The notes below the pieces were generated by a model. It was not told the origin of the DNA, did no database searches, and saw nothing but the letters and a program-made list of their open reading frames with translations. 64,000 bases of DNA from the NCBI GenBank assembly GCA_002886105.1, contig CP025776.1, forward strand, positions 2,480,001-2,544,000, written 5' to 3'. A program made the position numbers and the translations under genes. Source of the stretch: Enterobacter sp. EA-1 (GTDB taxonomy: Bacteria > Pseudomonadota > Gammaproteobacteria > Enterobacterales > Enterobacteriaceae). This document shows, piece by piece, positions 36,677 to 46,451 of the stretch. Position 1 is the first letter of the stretch; every line of letters starts with the position of its first letter.

Positions 36677-37357
36677 ATGAATCACCCAGTTTTGGCATTT
36701 GATGAAACCGTTCGCCAGCGTTCTTCCGTCCGCGCGTTTTTACCCACACCGCTCAGTGATGAGCAAATCCGCGCGGTATTGCAGGACGCGCAATATTCAC
36801 CGTCAAACTGCAACACGCAGCCGTGGCATGTGCATGTGGTATCCGGGGAGACGAAAACGCGGCTGGGAAAATTGATGACCGCGAACGATCTGGAGGGATC
36901 CAGACGCCGGATTTCAGCTTCTCCTATGAGGATTTTCACGGCGAGTATTTCGAACGCGCCCATGAGCAGGCACGCATTTACTATGAGACAATCGGCATTG
37001 CCCGCGACGATAAAATCCGCCGCAAAGAGGCTTATTTACGTAACTACCAGTTCTTTAATGCTCCGCACGCCGCGTTTCTGTTTATGCCATCCTTTGGCGA
37101 TAACATCCGTGTGGCATCGGATATCGGTATGTATGCGCAGAGCTTTTTTACTTTCACTCACCGCGCGCGGTTTCGCCGGGATCCCGCAAACCCTGCTCGG
37201 CTTTCACGCCGATATGATCAGAAGAGAATTGGGGGTTTCCGATGCGTACCGGCTGCTGTTTGGTATCTCGTTTGGTTATGCCGATACCGGCTCAGTTGCA
37301 GCAAACACCCGCATGCCGCGCGTACCGGTGGAAGAGAGTGTGGTAATGCATGGGTAA
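36677..37357 (+). CDS. Nitroreductase-family FMN oxidoreductase
   Basis: The FMN-phosphate motif RQRSSVRAF and the flavin-contact block YSPSNCNTQPWHVHVVSG mark the nitroreductase fold. The C-terminal blocks FAGIPQTLLGFHADMIRREL and FGISFGYADTGSVAANTRMP are also typical. The start MNHPVLAFDETV follows CCGGAGAAT. Breaks near 36895 and 37150. Corrected length is about 225 residues. Such enzymes reduce nitroaromatics or quinones with NAD(P)H; the natural substrate is unknown. The divergent LysR gene is its likely regulator. Confidence 0.85.
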   Translation: MNHPVLAFDETVRQRSSVRAFLPTPLSDEQIRAVLQDAQYSPSNCNTQPWHVHVVSGETKTRLGKLMTANDLEGSRRRISASPMRIFTASISNAPMSRHAFTMRQSALPATIKSAAKRLIYVTTSSLMLRTPRFCLCHPLAITSVWHRISVCMRRAFLLSLTARGFAGIPQTLLGFHADMIRRELGVSDAYRLLFGISFGYADTGSVAANTRMPRVPVEESVVMHG

Positions 37358-37536
37358 CGATCAGCCGGTATCGGAATAATGCAGCATCAACCGGCACTCT
37401 GTGGTGCCACTCTCTAAATGACCAATCGCCGCTGCACAGTCAGCAGGGGCTGCGCGGCGGCCCGCCAATGCTGCAACGGGAAAGAATAATGTGAGGGCTG
37501 TTTATGGATGGGCGTATTCGAGGATTTCCTCCCCCA

Positions 37537-37831
37537 TTAGCGTGCAATCGTTAAGGAAGATAAATCGCATCCGGTATTTACCTTTATAAATAGCCCCCAG
37601 ACTTGCAGCACATCGAAATAGTGTGATTTGTTTTCCGGGTTCTGAATTTTTGCCAACGGCGTGACGTTATGATCAATGTCAGCCCTGTCATCGTTATCCC
37701 GATAAAAATGCCAGCAGTTTTTGGCTTCAGATAATGCCTGCGCTTTGCACAGGTCAGATTTCCTCCGCAGCCAAAGAGGGAAAAGAGAGCGTAAATAATA
37801 AAAACGGAACTATCGTGGCGGTTATTTTCAT
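37537..37831 (-). CDS. Small secreted Cys-containing protein, frame-broken
   Basis: A clear signal peptide, MKITATIVPFLLFTLSFPSL ending AAEEI, starts at 37831 after GGAGC. A one-base insertion (ATCTGACCTG, expected ATCGACCTG) near 37757 stops it early. The corrected mature part reads DLCKAQALSEAKNCWHFYRD, then HNVTPLAKIQNPENKSHYFD, then VLQVWGLFIKVNTGCDLSSL, ending TIAR with TAA at 37537-37539. It has about 98 residues with three cysteines in the mature part. A different minus-strand frame also stays open here but lacks protein-like composition. No family recognised. It lies between the nitroreductase and the cio oxidase genes. Confidence 0.5.
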
Positions 37832-37945
37832 ATTGCTCCATGCCTTCACCACTGAGATGTTTCTGAGGGCGTTATTTCCCCACAAAATGTCCCATGGTGT
37901 ATTTCATCATCAGATCAACTGAAAGCATGCTACCGGGCGACAGCG

Positions 37946-37971
37946 GCAGAGTGTGCCGCGACACACTCTGC
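37946..37971 (-). terminator. Strong hairpin downstream of cio operon
   Basis: GCAGAGTGTG and CACACTCTGC form a perfect 10-bp stem with a six-base loop, 8 bases beyond the last cio gene on the minus strand. There is no T run, so termination may be inefficient, or the hairpin may stabilise the transcript end. Confidence 0.55.
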
Positions 37972-37978
37972 ACACAAG

Positions 37979-38107
37979 TCAGTGGGATTTAAACCCGGCC
38001 GCCGTCATCAGCAGGCGAAACACCATACTGACCGCCGCCAGCGCCAGCACGCTGCCGCCCCAAATTAATACCAGCCAGCATATCCGGCTCAGAAGTGAGT
38101 GTTTCAT
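37979..38107 (-). CDS. DUF2474-type small subunit of cyanide-insensitive bd oxidase
   Basis: This 42-residue protein reads MKHSLLSRICWLVLIWGGSV followed by LALAAVSMVFRLLMTAAGFK and SH. It has one N-terminal transmembrane helix. Its ATG shares one base with the corrected cioB stop (TGATG), so the genes are translationally coupled. Tiny single-helix proteins of this kind (DUF2474; compare CydX) accompany cytochrome bd oxidases and stabilise the complex. The gene is intact but too short for most callers, and the uncorrected cioB frame reads through it and hides it. Confidence 0.75.
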   Translation of the reverse strand: MKHSLLSRICWLVLIWGGSVLALAAVSMVFRLLMTAAGFKSH

Positions 38108-39121
38108 CAGTGATACCCCTCACCGAGGGCTGCACTTTGCCGCGGAACACGTAATAACTCCAGAAGGTATAGACCAGAATAATCGGGATAATCAGCAGCG
38201 CACCAACCAGCATAAAACCCTCGGGCTCTGCGGCGGTGCTGCAGCCTGCCAGAAGGTGATATCCGGCGGGATAATATGCGGCCAGATGCTGATGCCCGGT
38301 GCCGCTAAAACCGAGGAAGACCAGCCCCAACGTTTGCACAAAGGGTAACGCGTGGGTGTGCGTGTGATTCAGACTGCGCCACAGCCAGACGCTAAGACCA
38401 ATCACCAATAGCGGTACGGGCGCAAAGAAAAACAGATTCGGCAGGCTGAACCAGCGGGCAGCAATAGCCGGTTGCGCCAGCGGCGTCCACAGACTGATGA
38501 CAGCGATAACAGCCAGCAGTGCCAGCAGTAAACGCTTCGATGCACAACGCATTTTTCCCTGTAACGGGCCGTCGCTTTTCATCACCAGCCAGCTTGCGCC
38601 CAGCAGGGCATAGGCGATCACCAGACCCACACCGCAAAACAGGGTGAACGGCGTTAACCAGTCCAGCGCGCCGCCGCTGTAACTTCGCCCGGTGACGGAA
38701 AAGCCATTAATCACCGCACCCACCACCACGCCCTCGGGCAAAGGTAGCCAGCAGTGAGCCGGACAAAAGGCTTTATCCCAGAACGGACGATGCGCAGGCG
38801 TGGCTTTAAAGCGGAATTCAAACGCCACGCCGCGGAAAATCAGCCCCAGCAGCATCAGCGTGAGCGGAATGGTCAGTGCATCCACGATCACCGCATAGGC
38901 CAGCGGAAACGCACCGAACAACCCCGCGCCGCCCAGCACCAGCCAGTCTCATTGCCATCCCAGACCGGCGCAACGCTGTTGACCATCACATCCCGTTCAT
39001 CGGCATCGCGCGTCAGCGGAAACAGAATGCCAATCCCGAGATCAAAACCGTCCATCACGATATACATCAAGGTGGCGAAGACAATAATGACAAACCAGAT
39101 TAACGACAGATCGATACCCAT
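38107..39121 (-). CDS. cioB: Cytochrome bd oxidase subunit II (CioB type)
   Basis: The start is MGIDLSLIWFVIIVFATLMY with VMDGFDLGIGILFPLTR and SVAPVWDGNETWLVLGGAGL, the subunit II hallmark, and GLIFRGVAFEFRFKA. Later blocks are YSGGALDWLTPFTLFCGVGL, SLWTPLAQPAIAARWFSLPN and ISIWPHIIPPDITFWQAAAP. The expected end GEGYH with TGA at 38107-38109 is recovered by correcting CCGAGGG at 38123. Another CCGAGG at 38311 and shifts near 38950, 38745 and 38230 break the frame. Length is about 335 residues. The sequence resembles Pseudomonas CioB more than CydB. It starts one base inside the cioA stop (TAATG). Confidence 0.88.
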
Positions 39122-40455
39122 TAGTGACTCTCCTCTTGCCACGCCTGCGGGCCGTGGGTGATCAGGCGCACCATATAGCTGTAGCCGACGCCAAAACCGA
39201 GCAATAGACAATAAAAAACGCCAGCAGGCTGATGCTCATGTGCATATCGCCGTGTGCGGGAAACCGCATCCGCCGTACGCAACAAACCGGTCACTACCCA
39301 CGGTTGTCTGCCGACTTCGGTGGTTACCCACCCGGCGAGGATAGCGATCAAGCCAGCAGGCCCCATCCACAAAGCAAAATGTAAAACGGGCGCGACTGGT
39401 ACAGACGCTGTTTGTAGCGCAGCCACAACGCGCCAACGCCCAGCGCGATCATCAATACGCCCAGCCCGACCATCACGCGGAATGACCAGAACACCAGCGG
39501 CGAGTAAGGGCGGTCTTCTTTGGCAAACTCTTTCAGCGCCGGAACCTGTTTATCCGGTGCTGTGGGTGAGGATCACGCTGCCCAGCGCCGGGATCGCCAG
39601 CGCATAACGTGTGCGTTCCTGCGCCATATCCGGCAAACCAAACAGCAGCAGCGGGGTGGCTTCACCGGGCGGGTTCTCCCAGTGGCCTTCGATGGCGGCG
39701 ATTTTTTGCCGGTTGGTGTTCCAGCGTATTCAGCCCGTGCATATCGCCGACCATCGCCTGAATCGGGGCGACGATCAGCGCCATCCACATCGCCATGGAG
39801 AACATTTTGCGCATGGCGGTGTCGTTGCCGCGCAGTAAATGCCAGCGGCGGACGCGCCGACAAACAGTGCGCTACTGAGAAACGCGGCAATGGTCATATG
39901 CAGCAGACGGTACGGGAACGAGGGGTTAAAGATCACCTTCAGCCAGTCGACCGGCACAACCCTCGGCCGTTTTCAATCACAAACCCTTGCGGTGTATGCA
40001 TCCAACTGTTGGACGCGAGGATCCAGAAGGTAGACATCAGCGTGCCGAGCGCCACCATGCAGGTAGCAAAGTAGTGAAGACCCGGACCGACTTTGTTCCA
40101 GCCAAACAGCATTACGCCCAGAAAACCGGCTTCAAGGAAAAACGCCGTCAGTACCTCGTAAGTGAGCAGTGGCCCGGTAATGCTGCCGGCAAACTGGGAA
40201 AAACCGCTCCAGTTGGTGCCAAACTGGTACGCCATCACCAGCCCGGAAACCACGCCCATCCCGAAGTTAACGGCAAAGATTTTCGACCAGAAGTGATAGA
40301 GCGTGCGCCAGTCCGGGTTGCGGGTTTTCAGCCACAACCCTTCAAGCACCGCAAGAAAGCTGGCGAGACCGATGGTGATCGCCGGGAAAATGATGTGAAA
40401 AGAAACCGTGAAGGCGAACTGTATTCTCGCCGTGAAACGCGTCTAAACCAAACAT
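39121..40455 (-). CDS. cioA: Cytochrome bd oxidase subunit I (CioA type)
   Basis: Subunit I carries hemes b and d and the quinol site. The start MFGLDAFTARIQFAFTVSFH contains the heme ligand His in the VSFHIIFPAITIGLASFLAV region. Other blocks are NFGMGVVSGLVMAYQFGTNW and FFLEAGFLGVMLFGWNKVGP, then THSTDKQVPALKEFAKEDRP near the short quinol loop, and WVTTEVGRQPWVVTGLLRTA. The Q loop is short, as in Cio-type enzymes. Breaks near 40435, 39960 (CCCTCGG), 39860, 39715, 39560, 39390 and 39260. Corrected length is about 445 residues. It heads the cioA-cioB-DUF2474 operon. Confidence 0.88.
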
Positions 40456-40786
40456 GCACAACCCCAAATCAAACGTTGTGGTGATTATGTTAATGAGCGC
40501 GAGCCTGAACTTGCAGAAACAGATTATGGAAATTTTTCCATAACAGTTGCTCTGACAGTGTCACTTAGTGGTATCTGATATAATTTCACTGTTTCAGTGC
40601 CAATAAGATACCGCGGTGATGGATTACTACCAGAGCCCTGGTCGCTCCGCCTGCGGCAGCAGTAGCCCCAGTTGCCAGAGCGGCCGCAAACGTGCCGCTG
40701 TAGAGGATTATTTGCAACATAATTATAACAGGGTATGTTTTTGTCGTAATATTCATAACTGATATGAAAAGGAACGCTCCCGTTAT
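40456..40786. promoter_or_regulatory. cioA-ydcR divergent intergenic region
   Basis: About 330 bases hold the divergent promoters. A TATAAT-like box lies near 40725 on the minus strand, followed by a short frame of 30-44 codons starting MLQIILYSGTFAAALATG. It reads as one hydrophobic Ala-rich helix and could be a leader or small membrane peptide, but no ribosome binding site supports it. A GAAAATTTTTCC-like dyad near 40530 is AT-rich. No known operator is identified. Confidence 0.35.
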
Positions 40787-42196
40787 ATGAAAAATACCAG
40801 CGCCTCGGCGCAGCAAATCAGTGAACAGATTGAACTGGGCGTCTGGCGGCCGGGAGAGAACTGCCGTCGCTGCGCGAGCAGGTCACCAGCAGCGGGCTGA
40901 GTTTTATGACCGTCGGCCATGCGTACCAGTTGCTGGAAAGCCGGGGGCGGGTGATTGCCCGCCCGCAATCCGGGTATTTCGTTGCGCCAGCGCCGGGCAC
41001 GCCTCGCGCGCCGGAGACCAAAGTGACCCGCGATGAAGCGGTGGACATCAACACCTATATTTTTGACGTGTTGCAGGCAAGCTGCGATGCGTCCGTGTTG
41101 CCGTTCGGCTCCGCCTTCCCGGACCCCAAACTGTTCCCGATGCCGCAGCTCAACCGCTCGCTGGCGAAAGTGAGCAAAAGCGCGGCCGCCATGAGCGTGA
41201 TAGAGAACCTGCCGCCGGGCAACAGTCAGCTCCGTCATGCTATCGCCCGGCGTTATGCCCGCCGGGGGAATCAACGTCTCGCCGGATGAAATCGTGATCA
41301 CCGCCGGGGCGCTGGAGGCGCTGAATCTCAGCTTGCAGGCGGTTACGGAGCCGGGAGACTGGGTGATTATTGAAAGCCCGTGCTTTTATGGCGCATTACA
41401 GGCGCTGGAACGCCTGAAACTGAAAGCGCTGTCGGTGCCAACGGATGTGAAAGAGGGCATCGATCTGGATGCGCTGGCGCAGGCGCTGACGGAGTACCCG
41501 GTCAAGGCCTGCTGGCTGATGACCAACAGCCAGAACCCGTTGGGTTTTACCCTCAGCGCGGAAAAAAAGCGCGACTGGTCGCGCTGCTGGCGGCGCATAA
41601 CGTCACGCTGATTGAAGATGATGTCTACAGCGAACTCTATTACGGCCGTGAGCAACCGTTACCCGCCAAAGCGTGGGATAAACAGGAGATGACGCTGCAC
41701 TGTTCCTCGTTTTCCAAATGCACACCGGTGGCGGGGTTTCGCGTGGGCTGGGTCGCGGCAGGTCGCCATGCGAGGCGCATTCAGCAACTGCAATTGATGA
41801 GCACCTTATCCACCAGTTCTCCGCTGCAACTGGCACTGGTGGACTATCTCTCTACCCACCATTACGACGCCCATCTGCGCCGCCTGCGCAGGCAGCTTGC
41901 AGAGCGTAAACACTGGCCTCGGCAGGCGTTACTGCGCCATTTACCGCCAGAGGTGAAAATTTACCGTAACGAGAGCGGTTATTTTCTATGGCTGGAACTG
42001 CCCGCCGGTCTGGACGCGGGCGTGCTGAGTCAGCGCGCACTGGCGCACCATATCAGCATTGCGCCGGTGCAAAATGTTTTCGACCACGGATAACTGGCGA
42101 TCGTTTTTCCGCTTTAATTGCGCCCGGTCGTGGAGCGATAAAGAAGAACGCGCGGTCATTCGTCTGGGAGAATTAATCCGCGACATGTTGAAATAA
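40787..42196 (+). CDS. ydcR: MocR-type (GntR-aminotransferase) regulator YdcR
   Basis: A GntR winged helix (EQIELGVWRPGEKLPSLREQ, then SGLSFMTVGHAYQLLESRGR) is fused to an aminotransferase-like domain with VIENLPPGNSQLRHAIARRY, ITAGALEALNLSLQAVTEPG and TNSQNPLGFTLSAEKK. The PLP lysine is in LHCSSFSK and the C-terminus is IRLGELIRDMLK. This is the MocR architecture, and the sequence matches E. coli YdcR, encoded directly upstream of ydcSTUV. Breaks near 40800-40815, 40860, 41265, 41575, 41725, 41925 and 42070. Corrected length is about 468 residues. It probably controls the adjacent polyamine transport genes in a PLP-dependent manner. Confidence 0.9.
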
Positions 42197-42542
42197 ACGT
42201 CGGCAGGTTATTCTTATTTTCTGAAGATCCCATTCTCATTTTAAAAATAGCGACGGGGTAAACAGAGGTTACGCCGTCATTATTTTCTGCGCTTTCGTTG
42301 TGCGTATTCATAGGAAATGTGAATAGCAACACAGATTAACGTGCCATCGCTAACCCCTTGTCTATACTCCAAAAGACCGCTCCCTACCATTTTCATAATT
42401 AACGTAATGCGGAGTCAGTCACATCCCGGCGAAATTTCTGATGGCGACATTCAGCCTGTCAGGCCGCCGACTATTTTTAGTAAGGGAGATATATTTACGG
42501 CAAGGCTGCCGCTCATTTTTCATTGCGACAGGAGTAAAACCG
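42197..42542. promoter_or_regulatory. ydcR-ydcS intergenic region
   Basis: This 346-base gap holds a terminator-like hairpin near 42252 and AT-rich promoter DNA. It ends with an AGGAGTAAAACCGATG translation start. A plus-strand frame starting at 42341 enters ydcS out of frame and has no coding character. No operator for YdcR can be assigned. Confidence 0.4.
42252..42285 (+). terminator. Probable terminator after ydcR
   Basis: GACGGgGTAA and TTACgCCGTC form a 10-bp stem with one mismatch around a short loop, followed by the T-rich ATTATTTTC, 55 bases after the ydcR stop. Confidence 0.6.
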
Positions 42543-43680
42543 ATGAGCAAGAAATTTGCCCGCAGCAGCCTGTGTGCGCTGGGTATCACTGTGATGACCG
42601 CACACGCAGCCGTGCCAACGGAAGTGGGACCCGGAGAAGGGCGACTGGATATTATTGCTGGCCGGGGTATATCGAGCGCGGCCAGACGGATAAGCAGTAT
42701 GACTGGGTCAGCCAGTTTGAAAGCGACACGGGCTGCGCGGTGAACGTGAAAACCGCCGCCACCTCCGATGAGATGGTCAGTCTGATGGCGAAAGGCGGGT
42801 ATGACTGGTCACCGCATCCGGCGATGCCTCGCTACGATTGATTATGGGCAAGCGTGTGCAGCCGATTAACACGGCGCTTATCCCGAACTGGAATACCCTC
42901 GATCCGAAGCTGGTGAAAGGTCAGTGGTTCAATGTGGAGGGCAAGGTTTACGGCACGCCCTATCAGTGGGGACCGAACTTGCTGATGTACAACACTAAAA
43001 CCTTTCCGACACCGCCCGATAGCTGGTCTGTGGTGTTTGTGCAGCAAAATCTCCCCGACGGTAAAAGCAATAAAGGGCGCGTACAGGCTTACGATGGCCC
43101 CCATCTACATTGCCGATGCGGCACTGTTCCTGAAAGCCACGCAACCGCAGCTCGGCATCAGCGATCCCTACCAGCTCACTGAAGCGCAGTACCGCGGTAT
43201 TGAAAGTGCTGCGCGACCAGCATCTGTTGATCCACCGTTACTGGCATGACACCACCGTGCAAATGAGCGACTTCAAAAATGAAGGCGTCGTAGCCTCCAG
43301 CGCGGCCGTATCAGGCCAATGCCCTGAAAGGCGAGAACCAGCCTGTCGCCACCGTGTTCCCGAAAGAAGGGGTAACCGGCTGGGCCGACACCACCATGCT
43401 GCACGCACAGGCGAAACATCCAAACTGCGCCTACAAGTGGATGAACTGGTCGCTGACGCCAAAAGTCCGAGGCGATGTGGCGGCTGGTTTGGTTCACTGC
43501 CGGTGGTGCCACAAGGGTGTAAAGCCAGTGCTTTGCTGGGCGAAAACGGCTGTGAAACGAACGGCTACAGCTTCTTCGACAAAATCGCCTTCTGGAAAAC
43601 GCCGGTGGCTGAAGGGGGGTAAATATGTGCCTTATAGCCGCTGGACGCAGGATTACATCGCCATTATGGGCGGCCGTTAA
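42543..43680 (+). CDS. ydcS: ABC transporter periplasmic binding protein YdcS
   Basis: YdcS is the periplasmic binding protein of the putative polyamine transporter YdcSTUV; in E. coli it is also reported to have polyhydroxybutyrate synthase activity. The signal peptide MSKKFARSSLCALGITVMTA ends near HAAVP. Blocks include RLDIIAWPGYIERGQTDKQY, DWVSQFESDTGCAVNVKTAA, GKVYGTPYQWGPNLLMYNTK and the C-terminal GGKYVPYSRWTQDYIAIMGG. Breaks near 42658, 42810, 43095, 43195 and 43305, plus others near 43485-43545. At 43467 an in-frame CCGAGG replaces the CCAGGG expected for KVQGDV, turning Gln into Arg; this is probably not a real variant. Length is about 380 residues. Confidence 0.92.
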
Positions 43681-43697
43681 TCTCCCGGGAGCGACGC

Positions 43698-44711
43698 ATG
43701 ACTGATGCAGTAGAGTTTCAGGATGTCTCCCGCCTGTATGGCGACATTCGGGCGGTGGACGGCGTGAGCATTGCCGTCCGCGATGGGGAATTTTTCTCGA
43801 TGCTGGGGCCATCCGGCTCCGGCAAAACCACCTGCGGCTGATTGCCGGTTTTGAGCAACTGAGCGGCGGGGCGATCCGCATTTTTGGGCGCGAAGCCAGC
43901 GAACTGCCGCCGTGGGAGCGGGATGTGAACACCGTTTTCCGTGATTACGCGCTGTTTCCGCATATGTCGATCCTCGACAATGTTGCCTACGGATTGATGG
44001 TCAAAGGGATGGAGAAAAAACATGCGCCACGCCCGCGCCCGTGAGGCGCTGGAGAAGGTGGCGCTCGGCTTTGCGCACGCTCGCAAACCTTCGCAACTCT
44101 CCGGCGGACAGCGCCAGCGTGTGGCCATTGCCCGCGCGCTGGTGAACGAACCCCGGGTCTTACTGCTGGATGAACCGCTGGGCGCACTGGATCTCAAGCT
44201 GCGCGAGCAGATGCAACTGGAGCTGAAAAAAGCTGCAGCAGGATCTGGGTATCACTTTTATTTTCGTGACCCACGATCAGGGGGGAAGCGCTGTCGATGT
44301 CTGACCGGGTGGCGGTGTTCAATAATGGCAAAATTGAACAGGTAGACACGCCGCGCGAACTCTATCTGCGCCCGCGTACGGCGTTTGTCGCCAGCTTTGT
44401 CGGCACCTCGAATGTGTTTGATGCGGCACTGGCGGGGAAACTGTGCGGCATGCAGGGCGCATACTCTCTGCGCCCGGAGCATATTCGACTGAACGCGCCG
44501 GGTGATATCGAAGTCGATGCAATCGTGCAGGCAGTGCAATACCGGGGGGCGTCAACCCGCTTTGAACTGGCGCTGAACGACGGCGTCAGACTGCTGGTCA
44601 GCCAGGCCAATCTCTCCGATGCGTTATTACCGGAGACGCTGGCACCCGGGGAAAGCGGTGCGAGCTGCGTGGTCGCGGGACGCGATGGTGCCACTACAGG
44701 GAGCGGGGTGA
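43698..44711 (+). CDS. ydcT: ABC transporter ATPase YdcT
   Basis: Walker A is [13 protein letters not shown], the signature is [15 protein letters not shown], Walker B is [14 protein letters not shown], and the switch His is in [14 protein letters not shown]. The C-terminal TOBE-type domain has [16 protein letters not shown] and [14 protein letters not shown]. The Q-loop reads [12 protein letters not shown] where the family has [12 protein letters not shown]. The codon sits at 43939, where Gln would need CCAGG, so the Arg is probably an error. Breaks near 43833, 44020, 44235, 44280 and 44655. The corrected end lies at TGA 44709-44711, one base before ydcU. Length is about 337 residues. Confidence 0.92.
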
Positions 44712-44712
44712 G

Positions 44713-45648
44713 ATGGAGATGAGCGTCACCGGCAGGTCGCTGCACCGCGCCAGCCTTAGCGGACTATTCTGGCGTAAACCGCTACTCGGGTTGTTGCTGT
44801 TACTCCTTGGCCCCCTGATGTGGTTTGGCATTGTTTACCTTGGTTCGCTACTGACCCTGCTGTGGCAAGGTTTTTACACCTTCGACGATTTTACGATGTC
44901 GGTCACGCCGGACCTCACACTGGCAAACCTGCAGGCGCTGTTTAATCCGGCCAATTACGACATCATTGTGCGCACGCTGATGATGGCGGTTTCGGTTACC
45001 GTGGCGAGCGCGATCCTCGCTTTCCCGATGGCGTGGTATATGGCGCGCTACAGTCGCGGAAAGTGGAAAGCTTTTTCTATATTGCGGTGATGTTGCCGAT
45101 GTGGGCGAGCTATATCGTGAAAGCCTACGCACCGGACGCTATTGCTGGCGAAAGATGGCGTCGCTCAGTGGTTTTTAAACCACTTTGGGCTGGAGCCGGT
45201 ACTGTCGGGGCTGCTTTCGCTGCCTGCGGTGGGCGGCAACACGCTTTCTACGTCTGGACTTGGGCGGTTTCTGGTGTTCGTCTATATCTGGCTGCCGTTT
45301 ATGATCCTGCCGATTCAGGCCGCGCTGGAGCGCCTGCCGCCGTCGCTGTTGCAGGCGTCGGCGGACTGGGCGCGCATCCGCACCAGACCTTTCGTTATGT
45401 GGTGTTGCCGCTGGCGATCCCCGGCGTGGCCGCAGGGTCGATATTTACCTTCTCGCTGACGCTGGGGGATTTTATCGTCCCGCAACTGGTGGGGCCGCCG
45501 GGCTACTTTATTGGCAACATGGTCTATTCCCAACAAGGGGCGATAGGCAATATGCCGATGGCCGCCGCGTTTACGCTGGTGCCGATCGTGTTAATTGCTG
45601 TCTATCTGGCGTTTGTCAAACGCACCGGGAGCCTTTGATGCACTCTGA
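44713..45648 (+). CDS. ydcU: ABC transporter permease YdcU
   Basis: A six-helix permease starting MEMSVTGRSLHRASLSGLFW; the start is one base after the ydcT stop. The helices include LLGLLLLLLGPLMWF-type text and AVSVTVASAILAFPMAWYMA. The EAA-loop region is [20 protein letters not shown], which contacts the ATPase. The expected end AFDAL lies at TGA 45646-45648 after one extra base near 45629. Breaks near 45075, 45130 (a predicted CCTGG in YAWTLLL reads CACCGG) and 45370. Corrected length is about 312 residues. It overlaps ydcV by 11 bases. Confidence 0.92.
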
Positions 45649-46426
45649 CCGCGCACCGTTTTTGCTCAAAGTCGCCACCGGGGCGGCGTTATCTTTCTCC
45701 ATTTCCCGCTTTTGATTATCGCCATCTATGCTTTCAATACGGAGGATGCGGCATTCAGTTTCCCGCCGCAGGGCTTTACGCTGCGCTGGTTCGGCGTAGC
45801 AGCGGCGCGGGGCGATATCCTTGATGCAGTGACACTGTCACTGCAATTGCCGCACTGGCGACGGGTATCGCATTGATTCTTGGCACACTTGCTGCAATGG
45901 CGTTATGGCGTAGTGACTTTTTGGTAAGAGCGCTATCTCGCTATTGCTGCTGTTGCCCATTGCGCTGCCGGGCATCATTACCGGCGGCGTTGTTAACCGC
46001 GTTTAAAACGGTCAACCCTCGGAACCCGGCTTTTTCACCATTGTGGTGGGGCATGCGACCTTTGCGTGGTGGTGGTGTTTAACAACGTCATCGCCCGTTT
46101 CCGGCGCACCTCTGAGCCCGGTGGAGGCCTCAATGGATTTAGGCGCGAATGCACCGGCAAACCTTTCGTTATGTAGTGCTGCCGAATCTCGGTTCGGCGC
46201 TGCTGGCGGGAGGGATGCTGGCGTTTGCGCTGTCGTTTGACGAAATCATCGTCACGACCTTTACCGCGGGCCACGAGCGCACCTTGCCGCTGTGGTTGCT
46301 TAACCAGCTTGGTCGCCCGCGCGATGTGCCGGTCACAAATGTGGTCGCGCTGCTGGTGATGCTGGTCACCACCGTGCCTATTCTCGGTGCCCGTGGCTAA
46401 CCCGTGATGCGGAAACCGGCAAATAA
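45638..46426 (+). CDS. ydcV: ABC transporter permease YdcV
   Basis: The second permease of YdcSTUV, starting [19 protein letters not shown]. Blocks are [27 protein letters not shown]-type [17 protein letters not shown], the EAA-loop segment [20 protein letters not shown], and [20 protein letters not shown]. All five CCTGG sites predicted by conserved residues are altered: NLEPG at 46016, TSWSLVE near 46108-46120 (two sites), NAWQTF near 46150 and GAWWLT near 46390. Other breaks lie near 45690, 45850 and 45925-45990. Corrected length is about 264 residues. Confidence 0.9.
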
Positions 46427-46451
46427 CTGACAACGCTGAAAGGACAGAACT

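Noticed and set aside
43939-43943. Novel Q-loop (Gln to Arg) variant of an ABC ATPase
   Set aside because: The Gln codon would complete a CCAGG site, a class of position corrupted throughout the window, so artefact is more likely.
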